From contig CM037841.1 of the NCBI GenBank assembly GCA_021234535.1, positions 15,830,825-15,894,824 on the forward strand: 64,000 nucleotides of DNA, read 5' to 3'. Under the pieces are notes generated by a model. That model was not told the origin of the DNA and did not search any database. It saw nothing but the letters and a program-made list of their open reading frames with translations. Position numbers and translations under genes: made by a program. The stretch is from Stichopus chloronotus. Its lineage: Eukaryota; Echinodermata; Holothuroidea; Aspidochirotida; Stichopodidae. Within the stretch, counting starts at the first letter, position 1; each line of letters opens with the position of its first letter. Positions 1-13,200 of this stretch are shown here, piece after piece.

Positions 1-1545
1 CAGTAGTGTACTTGCAACGAATCTATGCAATGTTAACATAATAGCCAGGCAGCTGTGCAACTTTTGCCCTCACAGGAACATATTGTGCAGACTCAGGATG
101 TAAAGGTAGATGGGCTCAAAAGTGTAGGTGAAAGCCTTATTTTGCCAAATTTCTTTTCCCCTGCCTATATGGCTGAGGTTTCTTTTTGGTGAGAATTACG
201 GGGAAAATGTTACTTCATTGTTTTACCAACACGCATGTTTTTCATCTGGCAGTGACGAAATGAAAACATGAATGGAATTCACTCCTCTTTTTGTTGTTTT
301 CATCTACCTTATATGGTGCCAAGTACCGCCATATCGGCCTTTCAACTGTTTTTCTAGGTAGGTGTACGATATTTTGGAATGTTCCTCGTTCTCTGGTTTT
401 GCTTTTGTTTTTATGTCTTACAAACATTGTTACTTATTTTGATGTTCCATTGTTTTTTTTATCTTATTACTAAAATGCTAATTTGTGTTTGATGTGCCCT
501 GCCAGGTGCACAGCTTTTGTGTACACAACTTGAAGCATGCGTCTTGGAATTTTCCGTAACCCCCAATCACGGACTATTCCAATTTCATACCTTCTAACTA
601 TAGCGTTTATATACTGCAACCATCCATTGGCCGATAAAGCACAAGCCATTGTGTGAAGGTAAAAATATGTTTGCAGTTTAGTTGCGTTCTTTCTGATTGG
701 CTATCTGAGCAAGCGAGCGAGCTGGTATCAATTGGTTCCTTCACACGGCTTTACTTTTTACTAAGTATTATCCATCTTTCCAAGTGTACCTGGTATGTTT
801 GTTATACATGTTAGCTGTTAAGTTTGATACCATCGGTGTAGGCATCAATGCCATGCTATGTATGCCAGGTATATAGCCACAGCTTATTTACAATGTTTTC
901 ACAGTTTGACCCTTGTTGACCTCAAGTGACCATTGACCTCCATTAAAACAGTGGCGTTCTTGTGCTCTATAAGATACACACTTCATATGACATCTGTCCA
1001 AGTTTCCCTTCTTGAGACGTCGTGTTTACAATGTTTTCACAAATTGACCTCTCTTGACCTTTGACCTCCACCAGAATCAACAGGGGTGTTGTGCTCAATG
1101 TGGTACACCTACATACCAAATATGAAATCTGTCCAAGCTTCCCTTCTTGGAATATTTGTGATGACAAAGTTTTCACAATTTCAGACCTGTTGACTACAGG
1201 TGACCTTCGATCTAAACAAAAAAAAAATAGGGTTCTTCTACTCAACATGATACACCTACACACCAAATAAGAGATCTGTGCAAGCTTCCCTTCTTGAGAT
1301 ATCGTGTTTACAAGGTTTTCACAATTTGACCCCTGTTGACCCCAACTGACCTTTGACCTCCACCAAAAGCAGTATGGTTTTTTACTCAATGTGGTATACC
1401 TACATACCCAATATGATATCCGTCCAAGCATCCCTTCTTGAGATATCGTGTTTCCAAGGAAAGGCATCAGAAACATACATACACACACACACCCGCACAC
1501 ATGCAATTATGACCACATAGGTATCTCTTTCATCAAAAGAAAAAA
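1..1545 (+). repeat. C-family element, right part (copy C3)
   Basis: Positions 1-880 match the middle of the two other long C copies (about 18940-19720 and 40440-41230). Positions 895-1470 hold about four diverged ~145-bp monomers, each with the TGACCT-type half-site cluster. These are followed by a (CA)n tract at about 1472-1502 and a decayed right terminus near 1515-1545. The left end lies outside the window. No coding potential is credible here. Confidence 0.75.
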
Positions 1546-1652
1546 CATGATCATTGCTGTATAACACATGTAGGCATAGGGGAGAAAGTAAACATTTGAG
1601 TCTCATTCATTGATAAACAGTGCACAAACATGAAATACAAATTAATTCTTAC

Positions 1653-1770
1653 ATTACTTGCCACCAGCCGTCTAAACTTTTCTTGACAACAGTAACCACT
1701 GCTCCAGTCTCAAAGCTAAGTTCATCCTCCTGATCAGCTTCATATCTGTTGTTAGTGATATACTTTTCAT
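1653..1770 (-). CDS. SH3PXD2: SH3PXD2 exon: start of second SH3 domain
   Basis: Read on the minus strand, an acceptor (TTCTTCAG) at 1771-1772 precedes about 39 codons containing EKYITNNRYEADQEDELSF, then ETGAVVTVVKKSLDGWWQV. These are the RT-loop acidic patch (DQEDELSF), the beta strands and the Trp-Trp pair of an SH3 domain, and they resemble the second SH3 of TKS proteins. The exon begins with 2 nt that complete the codon left by 8946-9047. Two donors are possible: GTAAGA (exon end 1653, used here) or GTAATG (exon end 1658). The rest of this SH3 domain lies beyond the window edge. Confidence 0.85.
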
Positions 1771-2345
1771 CTGAAGAACAGAGAAAAATCAATTAAACAA
1801 AAGTGGACAAATGTTAGCACATTCTGTAATTTACTTGTATACTATGACCAAATGCAATAATTTCATACTAACCTAATGTAACAGTGATAAGAAATAATTT
1901 GAGAGTATGTGCACCTATGGAAGGCAATGGAAGCTTGTGCAAAAACCACATGTGGCCAAGTGCTGATGGTAACAGCCAGGAATCATGATTTACAAACTAA
2001 GGATCTGGCTGATCATGCTCAAACCTCACATTCCTAGGCTAATTGGGAAGAAATCTATATTTTGCAGCAAACATCACTTTATCAATGATGACTAGTTGAT
2101 GAATAAAACCACACGACAGTTGGATAATTTGTCTAAAGACCTTGTGATGTTCCTGAAGGTCAGCCTCGGGAAACACCATACTAACTACTCATGAAATGAT
2201 TAATGGCAATTGATACATTCAAACAAATCTTAAAATAGAAAGAAACTACTAATAAAATAACCCACATTATGTTCATGTAGAAAGTACTAACTGTGACATA
2301 GGATTCCCTATGGGTCCATTATACTCCAATCATTCTAGGAATATG
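1771..2345. other. Intron sequence, no recognisable feature
   Basis: AT-rich intron DNA of the SH3PXD2 gene. No long ORF, repeat monomer or half-site cluster was seen. Confidence 0.5.
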
Positions 2346-2349
2346 CTGT

Positions 2350-3480
2350 AATAGCATAAGTATGTGTCACATTAAGCTATGTATGCTTTATATGAAATAT
2401 GTGATCTGCACAAGTTTCCTTTCTTGAGATCATATCTACATGTTCACAATTTGGCTCTTGTTGACATCAAATGATCTTTTACCTCCATTAAAGACCAACT
2501 GTCACATTCAATACAATGAAGAATATTACAAACCATAAACGAAGGTTATGTTTTTAATTATACTACATATTGAATATGACATCTGTCCAAGCTTCCCCTC
2601 TTGAGACAAGATGTTTACAAGAATTCCATACTGTGACACTGTTGACCGCAAATGACTAGCTTTGACTGTCACTAAAGACTATGGAAATTTCATATACTCA
2701 ATGAGACACACCTACAATCTAATAGGGAGATCTGCCCAAGGTTTCCTTCTCGAAATATTATGCTTACAATATTTTCACTTTGACTCATTGACCTCAAATG
2801 ACCTTTGACCTCCACCAAAATCAACAGGAATCTTGAAATCAATGTGATACACTTACATACCAAATGTAAGATATAATGTTCACAAGTAAGCTGCATCGGT
2901 AGGAGCAAAAGTATACATCAGTATACTGGCTGCTCCATACCTGGTAATACCTGGTATACCAGATATTTTCATGGAATCACTATTTACTGTGTTACTTGTA
3001 CGTACCACAGTGTTGTCATGTAGGAATGTACAGTGCATGCACATGTCTGTGCAAACAGTGTCAATTTCTCCATGATCTTTAAATGAGAACAAGTTTTGAA
3101 AACCAAAATGCAGAAATGCATTGTGGTTTTGATGATCTGTTTAAGAGAATTTTTTCTGAATCTGATGTCGTAGCACTAGTATGTGTCACATTAAGCTATG
3201 TATGCTTTATATGAAATATGAGACCTGCACAAGCTTCCTTTCTTGAGATCATATCTACATGTTCACAATCTGACCCTTGCTGACATTGAATGAACTTTTA
3301 CCTACATTAAAGACCAAGTGGTTCTTGTGCTCAGTGAGATACAACTAAATATTGAATATGACAACGGTCCTAGCTTCCCTTCTTGAGCTAGGATGTTTAC
3401 AAGAATTCCATACTGTGACCATTGTGTGCACAAGGTTTTCAGTGTTCAACCTCTAATGATCCCAATGACCTGTGTGACTG
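2350..3480 (+). repeat. C-family fragments (two left-part pieces)
   Basis: Two pieces of the C left half lie here. One begins near 2355 (GTATGTGTCACATTAAGC block) and runs to about 2885. A second starts at 3105 with the C left palindrome (AATGCAGAAATGCATT) and subterminal TTTTGATGAT and ends near 3480. Both include diverged monomer pieces with TGACC half-sites (for example 2784-2815). Neither has a right terminus. Confidence 0.65.
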
Positions 3481-3853
3481 TAACTTTATTTCAGTCTCAA
3501 TATGAATAGATGTAAAGAAACATTACAATGAAATATGTAGTTAAAGAGACTGAGGAGTGACTACAAGAAGCTTTTGAAAGCTTGTCTGGGTAATCACCCC
3601 TGAAAAAGAACCAAGCTAAATCCATATACAAAAACAAAGGGAAAAGAGAACAGGCAGCAAGGAAAAGAAAGAAAAAAAACAAGGAAAAACAAAGAAAAAT
3701 GAGTAACAGGTGAAATTAATCCTGTTTACAAACTAAATGGTTTGCTTTTCTTTAAAAGTGCTCAAGCATTTGCTGTGTTGCACGTTATCTGGGAGGAAAT
3801 TCCAAATATTTACACCTCTGTAGCTAATGGTGATTTGGAATGATTTTAGACTA
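3481..3853. other. Intron sequence with purine-rich tract
   Basis: No gene or repeat terminus was identified. An A/G-rich stretch lies at about 3625-3700, directly 5' of element A0. Confidence 0.4.
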
Positions 3854-3857
3854 AAAC

Positions 3858-6800
3858 CAGAAAGCCAAAAGGCTTTGTGATTCCTTGCCACATGGTTATA
3901 TTATAACAAGCATGAATTATTCACATGACAAATGAGATCAACTGCAGTTGCTGGTCTTGAAACACCACATTAATAAGCCTTTAACCCAAATAACCTTTAT
4001 TTTGGAGACCTCAAATGACATTTGACATCCACTAAATGCAATAGGGATCACCTACCCAGTATGGGGAACCTACACATCAAGTATGACATCAGTCAACATT
4101 ACTCTTCTGGAGATAATGTGCTAGAAAATTTTCACCTCCGGGGACCTCAAACGACCTTTGACCTCCACAAAAACAATAGGAGTCATCTACTCAATATGAC
4201 TAACCCACACACCAAGTATGACATCAGTCACACTTACCCTTCTAGAGATACTGTGTTTACAATGTGTTTACAGTTTGACTCAGGGTGACCTCAAGTGACC
4301 TTTATCTCCACCAAAAACAATAGGGATCATCTACTCAATATGACCAACAACCACACCAAGTATGGCATCAGTCACAGTTACCGTTCTTGAGATATCATGT
4401 TTACAAGGTTTTCACATTTTGACCTCTGGTGACCTCAAATGACCTTTGACCTCCACCAAAAGCAATAGCGATCATCTACTTAATATGACCAACCCACACA
4501 GTAAGTATGACATCAGTCACAGTTACTCTTCTGCAGATACTGTGTTTACAAGGTTTTTCCAGTTTGACCTCCATTGACCTCAAATGACCTTTGACCGCCA
4601 CCAAAAACAATAGTGATCATCTACTCAATATGTCTAACCCACACACCAGGTATAATATCAGACACAGTTACCGTTCTTGAGACATCGTGTTTACAAGGTT
4701 TTCACATTTTCACCTCTGGTGACCCCAAATGACCTTTGACCTCCACCAAAAACAATAGTGATCATCTACTCAATATGTCTAACCCACACACCAGGTATAA
4801 TATCAGACACAGTTACCGTTCTTGAGACATCGTGTTTACAAGGTTTTCACATTTTGACCTCTGGTGACCTCAAACAACCTTTGACCTCCACAAAAAGCAA
4901 TAGGGATCATCTACTGAATATGATCAACCCACACAGTAAGTATGACATCAGTCACAGTTACCCTTCTGGAGATATTGTGTTTACAAGGTTTTTCCAGTTT
5001 GACCTCTGGTGACCTCAAATGACCTTTGACCTCCACTAAAAACAATAGGGATCATCTACTCAATATGATCAACCCACACACTAAGTATGACATCAGTCAC
5101 AGTTACCGTTCTTGAGATATCGTATTTACAAGGTTTTCACATTTTGACCTCTGGTGACCTCAAATGACCTTTGACCTCCACTAAAAACAATAGGGATCAT
5201 CTACTCAATATGAACAACCCACACACTAAGTATGACATCAGTCACAGTTACCGTTCTTGAGATATCGTATTTACAAGGTTTTCACATTTTGACCTCTGGT
5301 GACCTCAAATGACCTTTGACCTACACTAAAAACAATAGGGATCATCTACTCAATATGAACAACCCACACACTAAGTATGACATCAGTCACAGTTACCGTT
5401 CTTGAGATATCATATTTACAAGGTTTTCACATTTTGACCTCTGGTGACCTCAAATGACCTTTGACCTCCACTAAAAACAATAGGGATCATCTACTCAATA
5501 TGAACAACCCACACTAAGTATGACATCAGACACAGTTACCGTTCTGAGATATCGTGTTACAAGGTTTTCACATTTTGACCTCTGGTGACCTCAAATGACC
5601 TTTGACCTCCACTAAAAACAATAGGGATCATCTACTAATATGACAACCCACACACTAAGTATGACATCAGTCACAGTTACCGTTCTTGAGATATCGTATT
5701 TACAAGGTTTTCACATTTTGACCTCTGGTGACCTCAAATGACCTTTGACCTCCACTAAAAACAATAGGGATCATCTACTCAATATGACAACCCACACACT
5801 AAGTATGACATCAGTCACAGTTACCGTTCTTGAGATATCGTGTTACAAGGTTTTCACATTTTGACCTCTGGTGACCCAAATGACCTTTGACCTCCACCAA
5901 AAACAATAGGGATCATCTACTCAATATAACACCACACCATGTATAATATCAGACACAGTTACCGTTCTTGAGATATCGTGTTTGCAAGGTTTTCACATTT
6001 TGACCTCTGGTGACCTCAAATGACCTTTGACCTCCACAAAAAGCAATAGGGATCATTTACTGAATATGATCAACCCACACAGTAAGTATGACATCAGTCA
6101 CAGTTACCCTTCTGGAGATATTTGTTTAACAAGGTTTTTCCAGTTTGACCTCTGGTGACCCAAATGACCTTTGACCGCCACAAAAAGCAATAGGGATCAT
6201 CTACTCAATATGACTAACCCACACAGCAGTATGACATCAGACACAGTTACCGTTCTTGAGATATCGTGTTTGCAAGGTTTTTCACATTTTGACCTCTGGT
6301 GACCTCAAATGACCTTGACCTCCACTAAAAACAATAGGGATCATCTACTCAATATGAACAACCCACACACGAAGTATGACATCAGTCAACAGTTACCGTT
6401 CGTTCTTGAGATATCGTGTTTACAAGGTTTTCACATTTTGACCTCTGGTGACCTCAAATGACCTTTGACCTCCACTAAAAACAATAGGGATCATCTACTC
6501 AATATGAACAACCCACACACTAAGTATGACATCAGTCACAGTTACCTTCTGGAGATATTGTTTAAAAGGTTTTTCCAGTTTGACCTCCGTTGACCTCAAA
6601 TGACCTTTGACCGCCACAAAACAATAGGGATCATCTACTCAATATGTCAACCCACACACTACGTATGACATCAGACACAGTTACCGTTCTTGAGATATCG
6701 TGTTTACAAGGTTTTCACATTTGACCTCTGGTGACCTCAAATGACCTTTGACCTCCACTAAAAACAATAGGGATCATCTACTGAATATGAACAACCCACA

Positions 6801-8262
6801 CTAAGTATGACATCAGTCACAGTTACCGTTCTTGAGATATCGTATTTACAAGGTTTTCACATTTTGACCTCTGGTGACCTCAAATGACCTTTGACCTCCA
6901 CTAAAAACAATAGGGATCATCTACTCAATATGAACAACCCACACACTAAGTATGACATCAGTCACAGTTACCGTTCTTGAGATATCGTGTCTACAAGGTT
7001 TTCACATTTTCACCTCTGGTGACCCCAAATGACCTTTGACCTCCACCAAAAACAATAGGGATCATCTACTCAATATGTCTAACCCACACACCATGTATAA
7101 TATAAGACACAGTTACCGTTCTTGAGATATCGTGTTTACAAGGTTTTCACATTTTGACCTCTGGTGACCTCAAATGACCTTTGACCTCCACGAAAAGCAA
7201 TAGGGATCATCTACTTAATATGATCAACCCACACAGTAAGTATGACATCAGTCACAGTTACCCTTCTGGAGATATTGTGTTTACAAGGTTTTTCCAGTTT
7301 GACCTCTGGTGACCTCAAATGACCTTTGACCACCACCAAAAGCAATAGGGATCATCTACTCAATATGACTAACCCACACAGCAGGTATGACATCAGACAC
7401 AGTTACCGTTCTTGAGATATCGTGTTTGCAAGGTTTTCACATTTTGACCTCTGGTGACCTCAAATGACCTTTGACCTCCACTAAAAACAATAGGGATCAT
7501 TTACTCAATACGACCAACAAACACACCAAGTATGACATCAGTCACAGTTACCCTTCTGGAGATATTATGTTTAAAAGGTTTTTCCAGTTTGACCTCCGTT
7601 GACCTCAAATGACCTTTGACCGCCACTAAAAACAATAGGGATCATCTACTCAATATGACTAACCCACACACTATGTATGACATCAGACACAGTTACCGTT
7701 CTTGAGATACCGTGTTTACAAGGTTTTCACATTTTGACCTCTGGTGACCTCAAATGACCTTTGACCTCCACTAAAAACAATAGGGATCATCTACTCAATA
7801 TGAACAACCCACACACTAAGTATGACATCAGTCACAGTTACCGTTCTTGAGATATTGTATTTACAAGGTTTTCACATTTTGACCTCTGGTGACCTCAAAT
7901 GACCTTTGACCTCCACTAAAAACAATAGGGATCATCTACTCAATATGAACAACCCACACACTAAGTATGACATCAGTCACAGTTACCGTTCTTGAGATAT
8001 CGTGTCTACAAGGTTTTCACATTTTCACCTCTGGTGACCCCAAATGATCTTTGACCTCCACCAAAAACAATAGGGATCATCTACTCAATATGACCAACCC
8101 ACACACCAAGTATGACATCAGTCATGATTACCCTTCTTGAGATATCGTGTTTACAAGAAGTGTCACATACACACATACACACACATCCATACACACAGCA
8201 GACACACTCACAGGACATCACCATCGCATAGATTCCTTCTGCCTTCGGCAAGGAATCAAAAA
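3858..8262 (+). mobile_element. A-family HINE-like element A0 with large tandem core
   Basis: Left end: palindrome AAAGCC-AAAA-GGCTTT (3861-3876), then subterminal TGATTCCTTGCC (3878-3889). Right end: (CA)n tract (about 8163-8210), then hairpin GATTCCTT / AAGGAATC (8231-8257) containing GGCAAGGAATCA (8247-8258), the exact complement of the left subterminal repeat. The core is a tandem array (see 4000-8150). Terminal palindrome, subterminal inverted repeats, minisatellite core and 3' hairpin are the known plan of Helentron-associated non-autonomous elements (HINE, DINE-1, oyster pearl). No transposase, Rep or helicase is encoded. The superfamily assignment is inferred from architecture only. 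Confidence 0.7.
4000..8150 (+). repeat. Tandem array of ~145-bp monomers with nuclear-receptor half-site clusters
   Basis: About 28 head-to-tail monomers; the spacing of the motif CCGTTCTTGAGATATCG is 145 bp at 5106, 5251 and 5396. Each monomer carries TGACCT-n4-TGACCT-n4-TGACCT-n1-TGACCT (on the minus strand AGGTCA-A-AGGTCA, a perfect DR1, followed by two DR4 spacings), then CCACYAAAAACAATAGG, a CAATATG block and GAGATATCGTG. Two monomer subtypes alternate (CCGTTCTTGAG and CCCTTCTGGAG), suggesting higher-order units. The unit length is close to nucleosomal DNA length. ORFs read through the array are not genes. Confidence 0.9.
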
Positions 8263-8945
8263 GGAGTGCACATTTTGTGTGACGAGTGAGTTTGGTAGGA
8301 ATTAACAGCCACATGACATTTAAAATAATGTTTGAAAATTGAAGGACAATTATTATTTCACCAACTATAGAGGAAAATTGCAATACTATAACTGTTAAGA
8401 TTATACAATGTTAAGACATTTAATTTTGCAAAGAGGGGGGTGCTGTTGCAAAAACGGGGTTGCTCGTGATGAGATGTATACATCTTAGACCTCCAACAAA
8501 AACAATAGGCTTCTTCCTCTTAATATGACAAACCTACATACCAAGTATGAAGAGTATCCATCATTCCTACCTGGAGATATTGCGTGAATGAGGTTTCCAC
8601 TATTTGACCTCTTGTGACCCCAGGTGACCTTTGACCTCCACCAAAAACAAAAGGGTTCTTCCTCTCAATATGACAAACCTACATAAGAGGTATGAAGAGA
8701 ATGCATCTAGAGAATGATACTAACTGGCAAATTGGGACATATTTGGAAGGCCTTTCCACTGGCTTGATGGAATTTCAAATTTGGCAATTGAAGTCATTCA
8801 TATGCAACATAAAAATAAAAAGATATTCACAAAACACAACATGCTATTTGAAGTGAGTGTGAAACATCCCCCATAGCTATGATGACAGGAGACAATTTTG
8901 ATGAAACAAAGTCATCTCTGTACACAGTTTGTTATTACAACTCAC
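8263..8945. repeat. Intron with degraded monomer pieces
   Basis: Two decayed monomers lie at about 8490-8720; one keeps an intact DR1 (TGACCTTTGACCT, about 8625-8637) and a CCACCAAAAACAA block. The remainder (8720-8945) is unassigned intron DNA leading to the donor of the next exon. Confidence 0.5.
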
Positions 8946-9047
8946 TATTTCCGGATATTGATTCTTCTTCTTCCTTTCCATCGGCCTTGGCAAGGAAAGT
9001 TCCTGGAGCCCATCCTTGACTGTCCTGAACACTCACAAACCACCAGC
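8946..9047 (-). CDS. SH3PXD2: SH3PXD2 exon: second half of first SH3 domain
   Basis: A 102-nt exon on the minus strand, with acceptor TTACACTAG just above 9047 and donor GTGAGT just below 8946. It reads (G)WWFVSVQDSQGWAPGTFL, then AKADGKEEEESISGN. This is the Trp-Trp strand, the n-Src/distal region, the conserved Gly-Trp and the Pro-x-x-(Tyr/Phe) motif ending an SH3 fold, followed by an acidic linker. The initial 2 nt complete the glycine codon begun in 26801-26932, giving the ENGWWFVS motif typical of the first TKS SH3. It ends with one nt carried into the exon at 1653-1770. Confidence 0.9.
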
Positions 9048-10957
9048 CTAGTGTAAAACAATGTCAACAAAATTACAGACATTATGAACCAAAAGAACAA
9101 ACATGAATGACATGTAAATGTTATGTCACTTAGAGGTTACTTTCCACTGACTGGCATTCCTGATCGTGGCCGAAAGGATGTTTGATGATGTGACAAATGT
9201 TTATGTCACCTGTACTTTAGACATTTTTTAAGTTTGAATTTACAAAAGTGTCTTGTGAAGAGAAACACAAAAGATCGTGTAAGCCCTCCTGGAAATTTAA
9301 AATAATCATATCCTAATGTGTCAGGTGTGTAGCTAAAAGCCTAACCACCTCCAGAATTGCTGTTTCTTCAAAATGAAAAGTCAAATATTTGTTATTTGAG
9401 GGACAGTTTATTTAAAGAAAAAAAAAAATGGAAGATACCTTGTTTGTTTCCCCAATTGATCCTAGCCTCTAAAAACAGTTAGATTCAAGGTGTAAATTTA
9501 AAAAAAGATGACTTCGTCCTGATTGTGTTCATGTGCTACCAAAGGGGGCTGCCATGTATCAGCTTCAACGTGACTCTCGTTGTGTTTTCATTGCAAAAAA
9601 GCTTCATGTACTCTCTTGTTGCTATCCACATTCCTGCGCATTTGTCAAAGAGGGCACTTTGATTATTACATGGAACTTGAACACTGACCTATTTCCAGAC
9701 TACCCACAAACTTTACTGCTAAACATTTATTTGTGACATGCCAACAATTTTGGGCATCGGCAACAAACAAGTGATTTGATGGTTGCAGGATAAATCATAA
9801 CACACACTTAACTATAGACATGAAGTTACAGATTGTAATTCCAGGGGTTAATGGAAATAATTTTCATTTCCTTTTTTTATGGCGAGCAAAGGGTGGGAAG
9901 GTCTCTGAGAATACTTTGATCACTGTTTGGAGGGGTTGTGAAAAAATTGGAACCTAGACTTTCCAAGAACTTGAGGTGGTAGTGCGTTAATGTCTATTGT
10001 CCACACCATGTTTGCATCATTGATGAAAAACAGCAGGAAAGTAGGGGATTTGATAGAAGAGGGTGGGGGGAGGCTAAAAATTTAAAAAAATACTTTCAAG
10101 GAGTGCATGTGAACTCTTTCATCCATCCCCCTATGGATACAAGCAAGCACATGACTGAAATTAGTTTCAATCTCATCAGGTTTGGGTAGACTTCGAGTCC
10201 TGCATTTGTATCGGTTTGTCATAACACTTTTATATATGGCAAACCTTTCAAATATTTCTTAAGTTTAATATAGGCCTACAAAGTTTTGGCAATGCCATTG
10301 TATTGATAATGAATCATTATAAGCTAATTCCTATATCAGATGACATACAAAATATTTATGAATACTTTGGATGAAAAATTGTTTGAGAATCTTAGACCTT
10401 ATAGCTCTCCAGTGAAGACATGTATTGGTTAAGCTCTTTAAGTAGACACGTTATGCAACAGCAAAATCCCCAAGTGGCTATAGAGAAAAATACCTAAAAG
10501 GAGGGAACCTTCAAATAAAAATCTGTGACTATATTGTGCATTGTTAGTTTAGTGTCTTTTGCACATGCAAAGTAAATGTTTTTGGCATTAATGACACACT
10601 CCAGTATTGTTGATACTGTTTCCACAAATGATCTTGTTCCTGCATGAATTGGACTAGGATGCAGTAAAACATGTATAATGCAGAGAGCAATGCAGTTTGT
10701 ATGATGGAACCACAGTTTTAGGGACTGAAATGTCATACTTCTGGAAGTCCAAAACTTTGCATACATTATCACAGATTTTGAAAACTATATCTGAATTTCA
10801 GTACTTAAACTTATTTTCTCAAGTCATTTTAAAGTGATACAATCAATGTTTCAATCGAGGTAATTTTTGAGAGGCATTAGGAGTAATGACAGAATAGTCA
10901 GCCTATAGCAGCTATTGTCACACAGCGATTTCAACAAGGTACAACCATTGTTAAAAA
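9048..10957. other. Intron sequence, no recognisable feature
   Basis: About 1.9 kb of AT-rich intron. Small ORFs (up to 92 codons, 10494-10772 minus) have no recognisable motif and no splice context. Nothing is assigned. Confidence 0.5.
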
Positions 10958-12205
10958 CAAGAGCCCACTATAGTTCCTTGTACCTGAAACATACATAACT
11001 GCAAAATGATACGCTGAACTATCATATCAAAGAAGCCATTTTCAATTAATGCAATTTATTGAAGATGTTCAGTCTTATGATATAAGGCAATAGTGGTTCA
11101 GACTACAAATACAGAAAAACAGTGGGCTATGCAATGTGTTAACCTAACAGTATTTGTTTGTTCCAAGTGGTAATGTAAACTTCAGTCATCCCATTCATTT
11201 TACAAAGCACAAACATCTACAATATGAATCTTTCATTTGAACCCCAAAAGATGGGATTCTGAAAATTTCAATAAGGCTTATCACATCTATGCCCCCTGTA
11301 AAGTCCACCATCCAACACTGACAGCATGCCCCAAAGGAGGCTGCTAGAGTCTACTTTCTACTGGTAGGAAAACCAACTGACTTGTTTTATTGTTTGTTGC
11401 CCTCCTTACTAATTAAAAGCCATTTACATCAATGCACACATCACCACTGAAGCACACGGACATAAACTGATCCTCCAGCCAGACATATCTGTTATGACCA
11501 CCTACAGTGTAGCACTGGTGCCTCTTCATTTGATCATGAAACTAAATCATCAGTACTTCTATGATTTGCTGGAGGGGGACTGATGGACCATATAATCATC
11601 TATGGCAAAAAATGGAGCAAAGGAATTTCAGTAACCAAAACTCTATTGCCCACAGAATGCAAAAATTCTAAATTTTCTGTACTCATAAGCAAAAAACCGC
11701 ACCCTTTGCCATAAGTACTAATAAATGACATTAAAAATAAAAATGCCATGGTCATGTACCTAATATCTAACAACACCTCCCTGCCACATTGGAAGCAAAT
11801 CACAAAAGGCACTGTGAAGATATTGCTATATCAGGAAAAGTCCAACCCTCTCATTAATATGCATGATAGAGGCACGAAAACAACAGGGCACATCTACTCA
11901 GTATAATACATGTACAAACCATGTTTGAGAAAAATTGAGTTCTCAAATATTGAGTTATCAAGTAACACACCTTGCATCCAAATTGTGACATTAAACAATG
12001 CTCACTCACTAACATGGAAGATATGGGCAAAAAAAATGATAGGGCCCATCTACTCAATATGACACATGTACACACCAAGTTTACGAGAAAAATTGAGCAC
12101 TCGATTACCATGTTATCATGCCACATACCATACATTCCAATGGCATCACGCACACACGAACACACAAACACCGACTTGATTGCATAGGTTCCTTGGCTGA
12201 CACAA
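10958..12205 (+). mobile_element. B-family element, degraded
   Basis: Left end near 10958 reads AAGAGCCCACTATAGTTCC, a decayed form of the B terminus (see 28031-28935). The right side holds diverged monomers (about 11880-12130), a CA-rich tract (about 12150-12170) and a degraded right hairpin GCATAGGTTCCTTGGCTGA (about 12181-12199). No coding capacity. Confidence 0.45.
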
Positions 12206-13200
12206 AGAGCCAATAAAATGTTCAAATTGCCTTACTGGAACATCGTCTCTGTTGATGGAAGTTAAACAAGAGCTCAAGGGCACTATGGTTCCTTGCACAG
12301 ATCGAGAGTATACAATGCAAATTATGAAGTGAAAGGGGGCATATTGCATTATTTTGCCCATATGGCCCATTTCTGACCATGAACTCTTACTTTTGTGACA
12401 TTAAATCTGTAGAGAAAGAAACATATTCCATGCTATTATGAAATTGCCCATTTCAGACATTGCACCCCAAACATAACAAACATGCACCCACATGGAACCA
12501 CTCCCATAGCACTAGTGTGACCAACCATAAACAGTGTTACATACAATCTGTAAGAGAAGAAGTATTTTGCATAATTTCACAACAGCCCAAGGGCACTATG
12601 GTTCCTTGTACTTGAAATATATGTACATACTGTAAATGATATGAATGAGTCCATAAATATAAACTAGAGCACCATTGGTACAGAGGCTCATACCTCAACA
12701 TCCTGAGGGTACCATTTATGTATCATTATGCCAAATCATAGGTACCACTGAGTATCATTATACCAAATCATCAACATTGTACAAGAGAATCTGTAGGACT
12801 GTACAATTTTCAGAATTTCATAAACTGGTGCTCCCACAGTGTAGAAGTTTGATCTTTGTCCATAAATTAAAGTTGCAAAAATTTTAATGGATATTACCTA
12901 ATAACAATGCTTGCAATCAGCATCACTATTCACATCCACTAATTATGAAAACTGTCATTTTTTACTAATTTTTCTTATTGGTTTGTACTGGCTGTGGGTA
13001 TGTGAATTGGTACTAATGTGGAAAAGTTAATGGTCACAAGTTATCCAAATCCAATTCAAATCATTAGCTACTCACTCATTAGTGGTCATTTACATGTAAC
13101 TCATAATGGGGCCCTCTTAGTTGAACACTGGTCAGTCACTAGAAACTTGACACAAAAGTGATATGTGTGTGAAGACTAACTGAAGTTCATAAAACAACTC
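12206..13200 (+). repeat. B-family left-end fragments
   Basis: Two B left termini with the motif GGGCACTATGGTTCCTTG occur at about 12278-12296 and 12591-12609. Each is followed by the B left interior (for example AATCTGTAAGAGAAGAAG at about 12548). They look like truncated copies inserted next to one another. Nothing else is recognised. Confidence 0.5.

Noticed and set aside
2920..2970. Short palindromic GGTAATACCTGGTATACCAG cluster as a regulatory site
   Set aside because: A similar segment recurs in other C copies (about 17880), so it is element sequence rather than a locus-specific site.
4000..8150. CRISPR-like appearance of regular repeats
   Set aside because: Units are about 145 bp and contiguous, with no alternating unique spacers, in a eukaryotic intron.
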